A DNA stretch of 48,179 nt from NCBI GenBank assembly GCA_937911325.1, contig CALDSD010000067.1:1-48179 (forward strand), in the 5' to 3' direction. The notes below the pieces were generated by a model. It was not told the DNA's origin and made no database searches. It saw only the letters and a list, made by a program, of their open reading frames with translations. This document shows positions 8,271 to 15,633 of this stretch, one piece after another. The DNA comes from an uncultured Neomegalonema sp. (lineage in GTDB: Bacteria > Pseudomonadota > Alphaproteobacteria > Rhodobacterales > Rhodobacteraceae). The position numbers and the translations under genes are program-made. Numbering within the stretch: position 1 is the stretch's first letter; each line of letters starts with the position of its first letter.

Positions 8271-9866
8271 ATGCCCACCGACCTTGCTCCCGTACGACGC
8301 GCTTTGATCTCTGTTTCTGATAAGGCCGGCGTGACGGCCTTCGCCGCCGGCCTCGCCAAACACGGCGTCGAACTGGTGTCGACCGGCGGCACGGCGAGAG
8401 CTCTGCGGGAGGCTGGGCTGACGGTCCGCGACGTTTCGGAACTGACCGGCTTTCCGGAGATGATGGACGGTCGCGTCAAAACCCTGCATCCGATGGTCCA
8501 TGGCGGTCTGTTGGCGCTGCGCGACAATCCTGACCACGCCGCCGCCATGGCCGAGCACGACGTGCCGGCGATCGATCTGTTGGCCGTGAACCTTTATCCG
8601 TTCGAGGCGACCGTCGCGTCGGGCGCAGACGAGCCAACCTGCATCGAGAACATCGATATCGGCGGCCCGGCGATGATCCGCGCAGCCGCCAAGAACCACG
8701 ATCACGTGGCGGTCGTGACCGATCCGTTCGACTACTCGACCGTGTTGGCCGAGCTGGACGCGAACGACGGCGCGACAAGCCTTCTGACAAGACGTGGCCT
8801 CGCCCAGAAAGCGTACGCGATGACAGCGGCGTATGACGTGGCTGTTTCGAACTGGTTCGCTCAACGCCTTGGTCAGAACTATCCAGAGCGCTTGTTGACG
8901 GCCGCCGAAAAGAGCGTGGAGCTGCGCTACGGCGAGAACCCGCATCAGTCCGCAGCCTTTTATCGAGACCCGACGGACGGGCGGCCTGGCGTCGCGGCGG
9001 CTGAACTGATCCAAGGCAAAGAGCTCTCGTACAACAACATCGCTGATGCGGACGCCGCGTTTGAGCTTGCGGGCGAGCTCAACGGTCTTGGGCGCCCCGC
9101 ATGTGCGATCATCAAACACGCCAACCCTTGCGGGGTTGCGCTCGGCGGCAGTCTGCTCGACGCGTACCGCAGGGCGCATGAAGGCGATCCCACCAGCGCG
9201 TTCGGCGGCATCGTCGCGCTCAACCGGCCGCTTGATCAGGAGACCGCAGAAGAGATTGTGAAGATCTTCACCGAGGTGGTGATCGCGCCAGGAGCGACGG
9301 ACGAAGCGAAAGCCGTCTTCGCGGCGAAAGCCAACCTGAGGCTCATGTTGACCCAAGATATGCCGGAGCCGGCGGCGTCCGGCAGGCTCGTCAAACCGGT
9401 CGCCGGCGGATACCTTGTGCAGGACCGCGACGCAGGCGTTACCACCGCGTCAGACCTGAAAGTCGTCACACAGCGCGCTCCCTCGACCGAGGAGACCGCC
9501 GATCTCCTCTTCGCCTGGAAGGTGGCGAAACACGTGAAATCGAACGCCATCGTCTACGCAAAGGACCAACGGAGCGTCGGCATCGGAGCAGGGCAGATGA
9601 GCCGGATCGATTCGACGCGGGTCGCCGCGCATAAGGCGCAAGACATGGCGGACGCCGCCGGCGCCGCAGAGAGTTTCGCCAAAGGGGCTGTCGTCGCCTC
9701 GGACGCGTTTTTCCCATTCCTGGACGGCCTCATCGCCGCGGCGGAGGCGGGCGCGACTGCGATCATCCAGCCGGGAGGCGCGATGCGCGACGACGAAGTG
9801 ATCGCCGCCGCTGATGAACGCGGCCTTGCGATGGTGTTCACCGGCCAGCGCCATTTCCGGCACTAG
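8271..9866 (+). CDS. purH: Bifunctional AICAR transformylase / IMP cyclohydrolase
   Basis: The 531-residue PurH catalyses the last two steps of de novo IMP synthesis: formyl transfer from 10-formyl-tetrahydrofolate to AICAR, then ring closure. The N-terminal MGS-like cyclohydrolase domain begins [13 protein letters not shown] and contains [31 protein letters not shown] and [17 protein letters not shown]. The transformylase domain contains [30 protein letters not shown] and [13 protein letters not shown] (with the catalytic Lys-His), and ends [10 protein letters not shown], the usual PurH terminus. An upstream open extension to 7986 overlaps the heparinase-like gene and has no PurH homology, so ATG 8271 is the start. 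Only 6 bp separate its stop from that of the convergent SDR gene. Confidence 0.98.
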   Translation: MPTDLAPVRRALISVSDKAGVTAFAAGLAKHGVELVSTGGTARALREAGLTVRDVSELTGFPEMMDGRVKTLHPMVHGGLLALRDNPDHAAAMAEHDVPAIDLLAVNLYPFEATVASGADEPTCIENIDIGGPAMIRAAAKNHDHVAVVTDPFDYSTVLAELDANDGATSLLTRRGLAQKAYAMTAAYDVAVSNWFAQRLGQNYPERLLTAAEKSVELRYGENPHQSAAFYRDPTDGRPGVAAAELIQGKELSYNNIADADAAFELAGELNGLGRPACAIIKHANPCGVALGGSLLDAYRRAHEGDPTSAFGGIVALNRPLDQETAEEIVKIFTEVVIAPGATDEAKAVFAAKANLRLMLTQDMPEPAASGRLVKPVAGGYLVQDRDAGVTTASDLKVVTQRAPSTEETADLLFAWKVAKHVKSNAIVYAKDQRSVGIGAGQMSRIDSTRVAAHKAQDMADAAGAAESFAKGAVVASDAFFPFLDGLIAAAEAGATAIIQPGGAMRDDEVIAAADERGLAMVFTGQRHFRH

Positions 9867-9872
9867 ACCCGC

Positions 9873-10679
9873 TTAAATCTCGGATGCTGTGAGTGGATCG
9901 AGCGCTGAACGGCCGCCATCCACCGTGATGATTTGACCGGTGATGAAGCTTGCTTGCTCGGATGAAAGGAACAACGCCGCTTTTGCGGCTTCCTCGGCGT
10001 CGCCGATACGCCCAAGCGGGGTCGCGTTGATCAGCGCCGGACGCAATTCGGGATGCGACGCGATCGCGTCGCGCAACCTGTTGGTCATCCCACCGCCCGG
10101 AGCCACGCCGTTCCCGCGGATCCGGAGCGGGGACAAGGTGCCCGCGAGCGAACGCGTCAACGAATCGAGGGCGGCGCAAGAGATCGCGAAAGAGGTGATC
10201 TCCGGCGAGGCGATCTGACCGGCGAGTGAAGACACATGGACGATCGACCCGGCAGGCGCGCCGTTTTCCGCGTCTTTGGACTGTTCAATCATTCGGGTCG
10301 CGATCACCTTGCTGACCAGAAACGCCGATCGAAGGTTTGAGGCCATCACCCGATCGAGCGCGTCGGCGCTCAGCGAAAGCGGATCGCCTCGTTCGCTGTC
10401 CACTGGGCATGTGATCAGCGCGTCAATGCGGTCGAATGCGTCGAGGGTTGCGGCGAGGAGGTTGTTGACCCCGAACTTCTGACTGATGTTGCAGGTGAAG
10501 CGGGCGAGGTGCTCGGTGCTGTCGGGGAAGCTATCCCGGGCCTGCCGCAGAAGATCCTCGTCCGAGTCGGCCATCATTACGCGCGCCCCGCGGTCAATCA
10601 GCCGTGCGGAGATCGACCGGCCGATACCACGCCCTGCGCCAGTAACAATGACTGTCTTGCCGTCGAAATCGCCGCTCAT
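9873..10679 (-). CDS. Short-chain dehydrogenase/reductase fold protein lacking the catalytic Tyr and Lys
   Basis: A 268-residue classical-SDR-like protein. The nucleotide-binding motif TGAGRGIGRSIS is intact (residues 13-24), as are HVSSLAG, which carries the active-site Ser region, and the C-terminal FITGQIITVDGG. The catalytic Y-x-x-x-K is replaced: the aligned stretch reads SFAISCAALDSL, giving Phe for Tyr and Cys for Lys, and the usual NNAG after beta-4 reads ITCPVD. The protein can probably still bind a dinucleotide but is unlikely to work as an ordinary oxidoreductase; a regulatory or structural role is an inference. ATG 10679 was chosen because homology begins there; the ribosome-binding site is weak, and an in-frame extension reaches 10754. 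It converges on purH. Confidence 0.85.
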   Translation of the reverse strand: MSGDFDGKTVIVTGAGRGIGRSISARLIDRGARVMMADSDEDLLRQARDSFPDSTEHLARFTCNISQKFGVNNLLAATLDAFDRIDALITCPVDSERGDPLSLSADALDRVMASNLRSAFLVSKVIATRMIEQSKDAENGAPAGSIVHVSSLAGQIASPEITSFAISCAALDSLTRSLAGTLSPLRIRGNGVAPGGGMTNRLRDAIASHPELRPALINATPLGRIGDAEEAAKAALFLSSEQASFITGQIITVDGGRSALDPLTASEI

Positions 10680-11087
10680 GGTTTGCGTCCGCTGAGGCTG
10701 ATGAACATGAGATGTCGTCTCCGGAGATTGTGTCGGCGTCTTTCCACGCCTCAAGTGACGTCTGCGAGAACAACAAAGGTCCTCAAAACGCGATCGTGTC
10801 GCAAAGACCTTACCAAGTTGGAGTGATCGAGATCAGGGTTAGAGACAAGTGAATTTGCACGCCCATGACTTAAACCGGGTGAGACTTCGGTCCGATTATG
10901 CGCTTGACGCAAGGTTATGTTCACACGCACCATTTCAGGGACGAAGCGGTACGAATCGCATTTTCGGCGACCCGTTGGCCCAGTTTCGCGTTTGGCGCAT
11001 CTAACGATGCGCTGCGTGCAAATCCGGCGGAAAGCGGTGGCGCTACTGCCGCGGATCGAAACGCAACGTCGTGTTCGTAGGTTGAGC

Positions 11088-11383
11088 AGGGAGGTGCGAA
11101 ACCGCATGGAGCCACCGGCACAGAAAGTTGGGTTCTGCTGAAGTCAGAACCCCGTGGCAGCTGCGAAAACGCCAGGCATGACAGCCAGGCGCTGGCCAGC
11201 GCGGCGTCCACGACACCAATCAATACGATGTGGGGGAAGACACTCGGCTTATCGGGACCGGATCTGCCTCGATGAGCCTGATCAGAGCCGATCAGGGATC
11301 GGCCAAAGGCAATCTGCCGATTATGCGAGGTCCGATTGACCCGCAAGTCGCCCCGCTCGCAGCGCGAGCGGGGCTTTTCGTTT
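11088..11383 (+). ncRNA. Candidate structured non-coding RNA ending in an intrinsic terminator
   Basis: A strong plus-strand terminator at 11350-11383 has no protein gene upstream of it on that strand, which implies a transcript from this gap. Several hairpins support a folded RNA: TGCG-AAAC-CGCA near 11097; a two-part stem in which GCCACcGG (11111-11118, C bulged) pairs with CCGTGGC (11152-11158) and encloses the perfect hairpin GGTTCTG-ctgaagt-CAGAACC (11131-11151); and near the 3' end two mutually exclusive 7-bp hairpins, CCTGATC/GATCAGG (11277-11296) and GCCGATC/GATCGGC (11287-11303). I could not match it to tmRNA, RNase P RNA, SRP RNA or 6S RNA. The stretch GAAGTCAGAACCCC resembles a B12 box, but other cobalamin-riboswitch elements are missing. 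The 5' end is a guess. Confidence 0.4.
11350..11383 (+). terminator. Intrinsic terminator without an upstream protein gene
   Basis: An 11-bp perfect stem, GCCCCGCTCGC (11350-11360) with GCGAGCGGGGC (11364-11374), encloses a 3-nt loop and is followed by TTTTCGTTT. On the opposite strand no T-run follows the stem, so it works mainly for plus-strand transcripts and is not the natural terminator of the minus-strand gene ending at 11421. Confidence 0.85.
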
Positions 11384-11428
11384 CTGCGAGCTATTCGTCT
11401 GCGAGCTAGTCGTCTGGGGGCTATTCGG
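11384..11428. repeat. Three-copy 15-bp tandem repeat that multiplies a stop codon
   Basis: Three adjacent 15-mers, CTGCGAGCTATTCGT, CTGCGAGCTAGTCGT and CTGGGGGCTATTCGG, overlap the 3' end of the glutamate-synthase-like gene. Because 15 is a multiple of three and each unit contains CTA, the minus strand has three in-frame TAG stops, the leftmost-copy ones lying 15 and 30 bp beyond the functional stop at 11421-11423. It looks like a local tandem duplication. Confidence 0.8.
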
Positions 11429-12938
11429 CCGCCAAAGGCGCAGGATGCGGCGACTGCCGCGGATAGAGCTCATCCAGCGGGATAGAGCGGCCGTCTTGCT
11501 GGACGATTCGAACATGCCGGCGCGCCAGCTTCCGCGGGTGAGGAACGCCGCAGCTATGCGCGATCGTCCCGACGCCGTACCGAAGTTTCTCGACGAAGTT
11601 TTTGACGCGCACGGCCTTGTCCGCGGGGTTCAAGCCGCGTTGCAATCGGCGGTCGTGGGTCGTGATCCCGGTCGGGCACGTGTTCTTGTTGCATTTCATG
11701 GCCTGAATGCAGCCCAGCGCGAACATAAAACCACGGGCCGAGGTGATGAAGTCGGCGCCGGCGCATAGCGCCCAAGCGGCTTCGGCCGGGGTAATCAGTT
11801 TGCCTGACGCGATCACGCGCACCCGCTTCTTCAGCCCGTATGTCTCCAGAATGTCGACGAGCTTCGGGAGGGCCTCGCGTAAGGGCAGTCCGACATTGTC
11901 CATCAACGGCATCGGAGCGGCTCCGGTGCCGCCGTCGCCGCCGTCGACGGTGATGAAATCCGGCGCGCTGTCTTCGCCGCGGCGCACGATTTCCTGGCAC
12001 AGCTCCTCAAGCCATCCATACGCGCCGATCACGGTTTTGAAGCCGACCGGTTTGCCCGTGACCTCGCGGTAGCGCCCGACCATGTCGAGAATATCGCCGA
12101 TGGCGCTCAGTTCGGGATGCGCGTTTGGAGAAATCGACGCCTTGCCGACAGGGATGCCGCGGATCTTGGCGATCTCCCGATTGACCTTCTCGGCAGGCAG
12201 GATGCCGCCTTTTCCAGGCTTCGCTCCTTGGCTCAGCTTGATTTCAAACATCTTGACCTGCGGCGTCGCCGCGACCTGGCGCAGTTTCTCTTCAGACAGA
12301 GTCCCGTCTTCGTTGCGAACGCCGTATTTCGCAGTGCCGATTTGAAACACGATGTCGCAGCCGCCTTTCAGGTGATAGGGCGACAATCCGCCCTCCCCGG
12401 TGTTCAGCCAGCAACCCGCCCGTTTCGCGCCCTTGGACAACGCCTTGACGGCCGGTTTCGAGAGCGCGCCGTAGCTCATACCGGAGATGTTGATGATGGA
12501 CTGCGCCCGATAGGGGGACCGGGCGCCCGGGCCGATTGTCAGCGGCTCGGCATCCAACGCGTTCGCGTCGATTGTCGGGAAAGGGCAGTTCACAAAGATC
12601 GGCGTTCCCACCGGCGACAAGTTCCGCGTCGATCCGAAGGCGACCGTGTTGTCTTCGCCCGCGCTCGACCGATAAACCCATTCGCGCTCCGCCCGGTTGA
12701 ACGGCATCTCCTCGCGATCCATCGCGAAGAAGTACTGCCGAAAGAACTCGCCAAGCGTCGAGAAAAGGTACCGGAAGCGTCCAATCACCGGGTAGTTGCG
12801 GCGCACCGCGTCGCGGGTCTGGCCGATATCAATGAAGAACATTACGACGACGATCAGCGCCAAAGCGCCGATCGCAAAGACAAAGATAGAGGCGAGCAGG
12901 CTCAGCCCATCCGCGGTTGTCTGCGAGAATTCAAGCAT
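11421..12938 (-). CDS. Membrane-anchored FMN-binding glutamate-synthase-like protein
   Basis: A 505-residue protein with an N-terminal membrane segment (SLLASIFVFAIGALALIVVV, about residues 13-32), then a full glutamate-synthase central/FMN-type barrel: INISGMSYGALSKPAVKALS, NTGEGGLSPYH, FEIKLSQGAKPGKGG, the FMN-site VDGGDGGTGAAP, VIASGKLITPAEAAWALCAG, and the cysteine-rich CIQAMKCNKNTCPTGI that in GltS contributes the 3Fe-4S ligands. It lacks the glutaminase domain of GltB, so the amide source and true substrate are unknown; this stand-alone class is usually annotated FMN-binding glutamate synthase family. ATG 12938 is preceded by GGAG with 8-nt spacing. The gene is monocistronic by context and its stop lies in a tandem repeat. 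Confidence 0.92.
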   Translation of the reverse strand: MLEFSQTTADGLSLLASIFVFAIGALALIVVVMFFIDIGQTRDAVRRNYPVIGRFRYLFSTLGEFFRQYFFAMDREEMPFNRAEREWVYRSSAGEDNTVAFGSTRNLSPVGTPIFVNCPFPTIDANALDAEPLTIGPGARSPYRAQSIINISGMSYGALSKPAVKALSKGAKRAGCWLNTGEGGLSPYHLKGGCDIVFQIGTAKYGVRNEDGTLSEEKLRQVAATPQVKMFEIKLSQGAKPGKGGILPAEKVNREIAKIRGIPVGKASISPNAHPELSAIGDILDMVGRYREVTGKPVGFKTVIGAYGWLEELCQEIVRRGEDSAPDFITVDGGDGGTGAAPMPLMDNVGLPLREALPKLVDILETYGLKKRVRVIASGKLITPAEAAWALCAGADFITSARGFMFALGCIQAMKCNKNTCPTGITTHDRRLQRGLNPADKAVRVKNFVEKLRYGVGTIAHSCGVPHPRKLARRHVRIVQQDGRSIPLDELYPRQSPHPAPLAAE

Positions 12939-13038
12939 GAAGACGACTCCACGAGGCGGTTCGTTGCGACAAACCTACCAGTGACAGCGGGCTCGGCAAC
13001 GGATCTCACGCGCACCCCATGGGATTGTGAGCGATCGA

Positions 13039-13074
13039 GAGGCGGCGGGCGCGGTCGAGTTCGGCCGCCGCCTC
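13039..13074. terminator. GC-rich inverted repeat downstream of the MFS gene
   Basis: GAGGCGGCGG (13039-13048) and CCGCCGCCTC (13065-13074) form a perfect 10-bp stem around a 16-nt loop, 10 bp beyond the stop of the minus-strand MFS gene. There is no T-run, so it may act as a transcript-end stabiliser or a Rho-assisted terminator rather than a classical intrinsic one. Confidence 0.4.
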
Positions 13075-13083
13075 AGGTTCCAA

Positions 13084-14370
13084 TCAAGCGGCCGCGGTCG
13101 CCGTTGGAAATAGCGGCCTCAGCCGCGTCTCTGGGACGAAGAGCACGATCGTCAGGAAGCTGATCGCGCTCCCCGCCGCAACCCAATACCCTGGCGACAG
13201 CGGATCCCCGGTTGAAGCGATCAGCCAGGTGGCGATCAACGGCGTGGTCCCGCCAAAGAGCGCCATCGCAATGTTATGGCTGAGCGCGATGGTGGTGCAC
13301 CGCACCTCCGGCGGCGTCAGCTCGACGACCGCTGCGGTCAATCCTGCCGAGAACGTCGCAATTCCCAGCGCGAAGCCGATCTCACCCAACAGGATTGTCG
13401 CCGGGTCAGTGTTGTGCATCAGCATGAAAAAAGGGACAGCGCCGAATGTGAGGATGCCGGTTCCGACCACCAACATCGGCCGTCGTCCGATCCGGTCGGC
13501 GAGCAGCGCGGCGATGGGGATCAGGGCCAGCAGAACCAACATCGCGAGGACGTTCACTTCGTACGCTCTTGTGCTCGAAAGTCCGTCCACGTCGCGGATG
13601 TATGTAACGCCGTAGACAAAAGCTGTGTAATAGCCGACGCCCAATGCAATCTTCATCGCCGCAAGCTTTACGATCAGGCGCCAGTGCGAGCGGAACGCCT
13701 CCTTAATCGGGCTGTGCAGGGGTGGGCCGATTTTTTGCTCGGTGCTCACCTGGCGACGCAAATACACGCCAACGAGCCCAGTAAACGCACCGAGAAAAAA
13801 CGGCAGCCGCCAGCCCCAGTCGGCGATCTGCTGCTCGGTCAGGATTGAGCTAAGCAACGCGCCGGTCGCCGCGCCCAAAAGGATCCCGCTGGTTGCGCCG
13901 AATTTGCTCCAGCAACCGGTGAAGGAGCGACGATGAGGCTCGGCCCGCTCCACAAGAAAAATGATCGAGCTGGTGAACTCTCCGCCAACCGACAAGCCTT
14001 GGACGACACGCAGCAGTAGGATCATGATCGGCGCGAGCACGCCGATCGCCTCGTAGTTGGGCAAAATCCCGATCAGGACAGTAGGGATCGCCATCGCCCA
14101 GATCGAGATTGTCAGCGCCTTGGCTCGCCCGAGTTTGTCGCCAATATAGCCGAAGACCGCGGCGCCAAGAGGCCGGACGATGAAACCCGCTGCGAACGCT
14201 CCGAAAGCCGCCAGAAGCGAGACAGTCGGATTATCCGATGGAAAGAACTGTGGGCTGATTACAGTAATGAAATAGCCGTAGATCGCGAAATCGTACCATT
14301 CGGACAGATTTCCAATCAGCCCGGCGCGGATGATTTTCCGCCGCTGCTGCGTCTCCATAATGTCAGTCAT
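13084..14370 (-). CDS. MFS transporter, metabolite:H+ symporter (MHS) family
   Basis: A 428-residue inner-membrane transporter with about 12 hydrophobic segments. The opening RAGLIGNLSEWYDFAIYGYF, the loop GYIGDKLGRAKALTISIWAM and LRVVQGLSVGGEFTSSIIFL are the hallmarks of the MHS family (KgtP, CitA, ProP, ShiA), which import organic acids or betaines with protons. The second-half MFS loop reads LLADRIGRRPMLVVG. The substrate cannot be read from sequence; its position behind the prpE-cupin-RraA genes on the same strand suggests an organic acid handled by that group. ATG 14370 has GAGG 8 nt upstream. The 217-bp leader contains an AT-rich promoter-like stretch, a 26-bp operator-like inverted repeat and a hairpin, so it is probably regulated on its own. 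Confidence 0.93.
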   Translation of the reverse strand: MTDIMETQQRRKIIRAGLIGNLSEWYDFAIYGYFITVISPQFFPSDNPTVSLLAAFGAFAAGFIVRPLGAAVFGYIGDKLGRAKALTISIWAMAIPTVLIGILPNYEAIGVLAPIMILLLRVVQGLSVGGEFTSSIIFLVERAEPHRRSFTGCWSKFGATSGILLGAATGALLSSILTEQQIADWGWRLPFFLGAFTGLVGVYLRRQVSTEQKIGPPLHSPIKEAFRSHWRLIVKLAAMKIALGVGYYTAFVYGVTYIRDVDGLSSTRAYEVNVLAMLVLLALIPIAALLADRIGRRPMLVVGTGILTFGAVPFFMLMHNTDPATILLGEIGFALGIATFSAGLTAAVVELTPPEVRCTTIALSHNIAMALFGGTTPLIATWLIASTGDPLSPGYWVAAGSAISFLTIVLFVPETRLRPLFPTATAAA

Positions 14371-14388
14371 CGGCTTCGCCTCAAGGTC

Positions 14389-14429
14389 TCAAAAAGAGCG
14401 CACGGCTTTCCCGTCTCGTGAAAGCCGTG
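14389..14429 (-). promoter_or_regulatory. Leader hairpin with T-run between the rraA-like and MFS genes
   Basis: CACGGCTTTC (14401-14410) and GAAAGCCGTG (14420-14429) form a perfect 10-bp stem with a 9-nt loop. Read on the minus strand it is followed after 5-6 nt by TTTTT (14389-14396 region) and then, about 20 nt later, by the MFS start. It could be the terminator of the upstream prpE-cupin-rraA transcript or an attenuator of the MFS gene; its place just before the MFS start favours some read-through control. Confidence 0.5.
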
Positions 14430-14445
14430 GCGACCTCACAAGCGC

Positions 14446-14471
14446 GTCAAAAGCACTCGAATACTTTTGAC
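14446..14471. promoter_or_regulatory. 26-bp perfect inverted repeat, candidate operator
   Basis: GTCAAAAG, a 10-nt spacer and CTTTTGAC form a perfect dyad in the AT-rich leader of the MFS gene, about 75 bp upstream of its start codon. Size and symmetry suit a dimeric repressor such as a GntR, LacI or IclR-type protein. No regulator gene lies next to it. A stem-loop role in RNA is the alternative. Confidence 0.45.
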
Positions 14472-14587
14472 TTAATAGATAAAATTCGGGATACAAACAC
14501 TTTAAATGAAGATTTCAAACAAGGACTTTATTGGTTTCATTTGAATACTGAGAAACGTCGTATAGTCGTCGGTTCGAAAGGACCCGA

Positions 14588-15247
14588 TTAGATGACTTTC
14601 ACCTCTGGATCGCCGTAAAGCTCGGACGGCGATCGACCTTCAGCGATCAGTTCCAGCGCGCGCTTCTCGCGCATCTGGATCTTCTCCACTTCTGCGCGGA
14701 TATCTTCGCGTCGATGGTACGGCACCACGCTGACGCCGTCTGCGTCTCCGATAACGATGTCGCCGGGCTCTACAGACAGCCCGCCGCACGCGATCGGCCC
14801 GTCGATCACCCCGCCAAAGCCTTTGTGTGGGCCGCGTGGGACGACCGCCCGGGTGAAACAGGGGAACCCAAGGTCGATGATCTCCGCCGAGTCGCGCACG
14901 GCGCCGTCAATCACAAGGCCGTCGAGGCCCCGAGCCATTGCAGCCCGACTGAGAACGCCGCCAAAAAGCGCGATGTCTTCGGAGCCTTGGCCGTTCACTA
15001 CCAGCGCCTCGTAGGCGCCGCTTCGGTTGATCAGGGCGTGCAGCGCGCTGTTGTCGCCGACCATACAGTCGGCGGTGCGCGCCTGAGAAAGCAGCTTCAT
15101 CGACGGGTGCAAAGGCTTGATCGCGCCCACCATGGCGCCCGAGCGCCCCATTGCGTCGGACGCGACCGCCGACGGAACGGTTCGCCAGAACGTCGCCTCT
15201 TCTTCGGTGAGGTTCGTGATCGAGCAGTGGTGTCGGCGAACGGTCAC
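14588..15247 (-). CDS. RraA-family protein, probable HMG/CHA-type pyruvate aldolase
   Basis: A 219-residue RraA-fold protein. The segment GLDGLVIDGAVRDSAEI holds the Arg-Asp pair that in 4-hydroxy-4-methyl-2-oxoglutarate / 4-carboxy-4-hydroxy-2-oxoadipate aldolases binds the pyruvoyl group and the divalent metal; MVGDNSALHALINRSG and DIVIGDADGVSVVPY are also family-typical. E. coli RraA, the RNase E inhibitor, shares the fold, but the aldolase-type motif and the metabolic neighbours favour an enzyme that releases pyruvate from a branched hydroxy-keto acid. GTG 15247 overlaps the upstream cupin stop in a GTGA, so translation is coupled. Third gene of the prpE-cupin-rraA set; the true substrate is unknown. 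Confidence 0.85.
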   Translation of the reverse strand: MTVRRHHCSITNLTEEEATFWRTVPSAVASDAMGRSGAMVGAIKPLHPSMKLLSQARTADCMVGDNSALHALINRSGAYEALVVNGQGSEDIALFGGVLSRAAMARGLDGLVIDGAVRDSAEIIDLGFPCFTRAVVPRGPHKGFGGVIDGPIACGGLSVEPGDIVIGDADGVSVVPYHRREDIRAEVEKIQMREKRALELIAEGRSPSELYGDPEVKVI

Positions 15248-15633
15248 GCGTCCTCCGTCCCGAACCCTGAGCCGGCCTTCTCATACGCTTTGCGCGGCGG
15301 CGCGAAGACGTCGACCACGACCAGCCCCTCCGCGCCCGCCTCCATCGTGTGCGGCAGATCCCCGGGTGTTCGCCAGAAATCGCCGGGGCCGACATCGACC
15401 GTCAGATCGCCCTGGATACGCTTGCCCGAGCCTTCCTGGCAGAAGCCCCATTGTTCCTCCGGGTGGTGATGCAGCGTGCCGCGCGTGTTTGGCTCGAAAC
15501 GTACGATCGACACCATCGCGTGCTCGCCCGGATAGACCGTGGCGGTGATGCCCGGCGCCAGCTCTCGCTCTACGCCACGACCTCTTTCGGCGAGGTTGAA
15601 GAAGTTCTCGATCGGCATGGCGCGCTCTGTCAC
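15244..15633 (-). CDS. Small cupin-domain protein
   Basis: A 129-residue single-domain cupin. Motif 1 reads GTLHHHPEEQWGFCQEGSGK, which supplies the usual His-x-His, Glu and Gly ligands (HHHPEEQ); motif 2 is PGDFWRTPGDLPHTMEAG with the fourth His. Such proteins bind a divalent metal and act as isomerases, dioxygenases, lyases or sensors. GTG 15633 overlaps the prpE stop in a GTGA; ATG 15618, closer to where the fold begins, is an alternative. Its own stop overlaps the start of the RraA-like gene. Tight coupling on both sides says it belongs to the same pathway, but the reaction cannot be read from the sequence. Confidence 0.87.
   Translation of the reverse strand: MTERAMPIENFFNLAERGRGVERELAPGITATVYPGEHAMVSIVRFEPNTRGTLHHHPEEQWGFCQEGSGKRIQGDLTVDVGPGDFWRTPGDLPHTMEAGAEGLVVVDVFAPPRKAYEKAGSGFGTEDA

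Larger units (their letters stand above)
10680..11420. other. 740-bp gap without a protein gene; holds a probable structured RNA and a terminator
   Basis: No open frame here has a ribosome-binding site or protein-like composition. The left part (10680-10900) must carry the promoter of the minus-strand SDR gene. The right part holds several strong hairpins and ends at a strong plus-strand intrinsic terminator (listed separately). The rightmost 37 bases are most of a three-copy 15-bp tandem repeat downstream of the glutamate-synthase-like gene. Confidence 0.6.

Noticed and set aside
11111-11158. Cobalamin riboswitch, because of GAAGTCAGAACCCC and a GCCACcGG box
   Set aside because: Other conserved riboswitch elements such as the GCCCCCGCAA segment are missing and no plus-strand gene follows to be controlled.
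12117-13163. A 348-residue plus-strand open frame
   Set aside because: It is antisense to the glutamate-synthase-like gene, which has clear family motifs.
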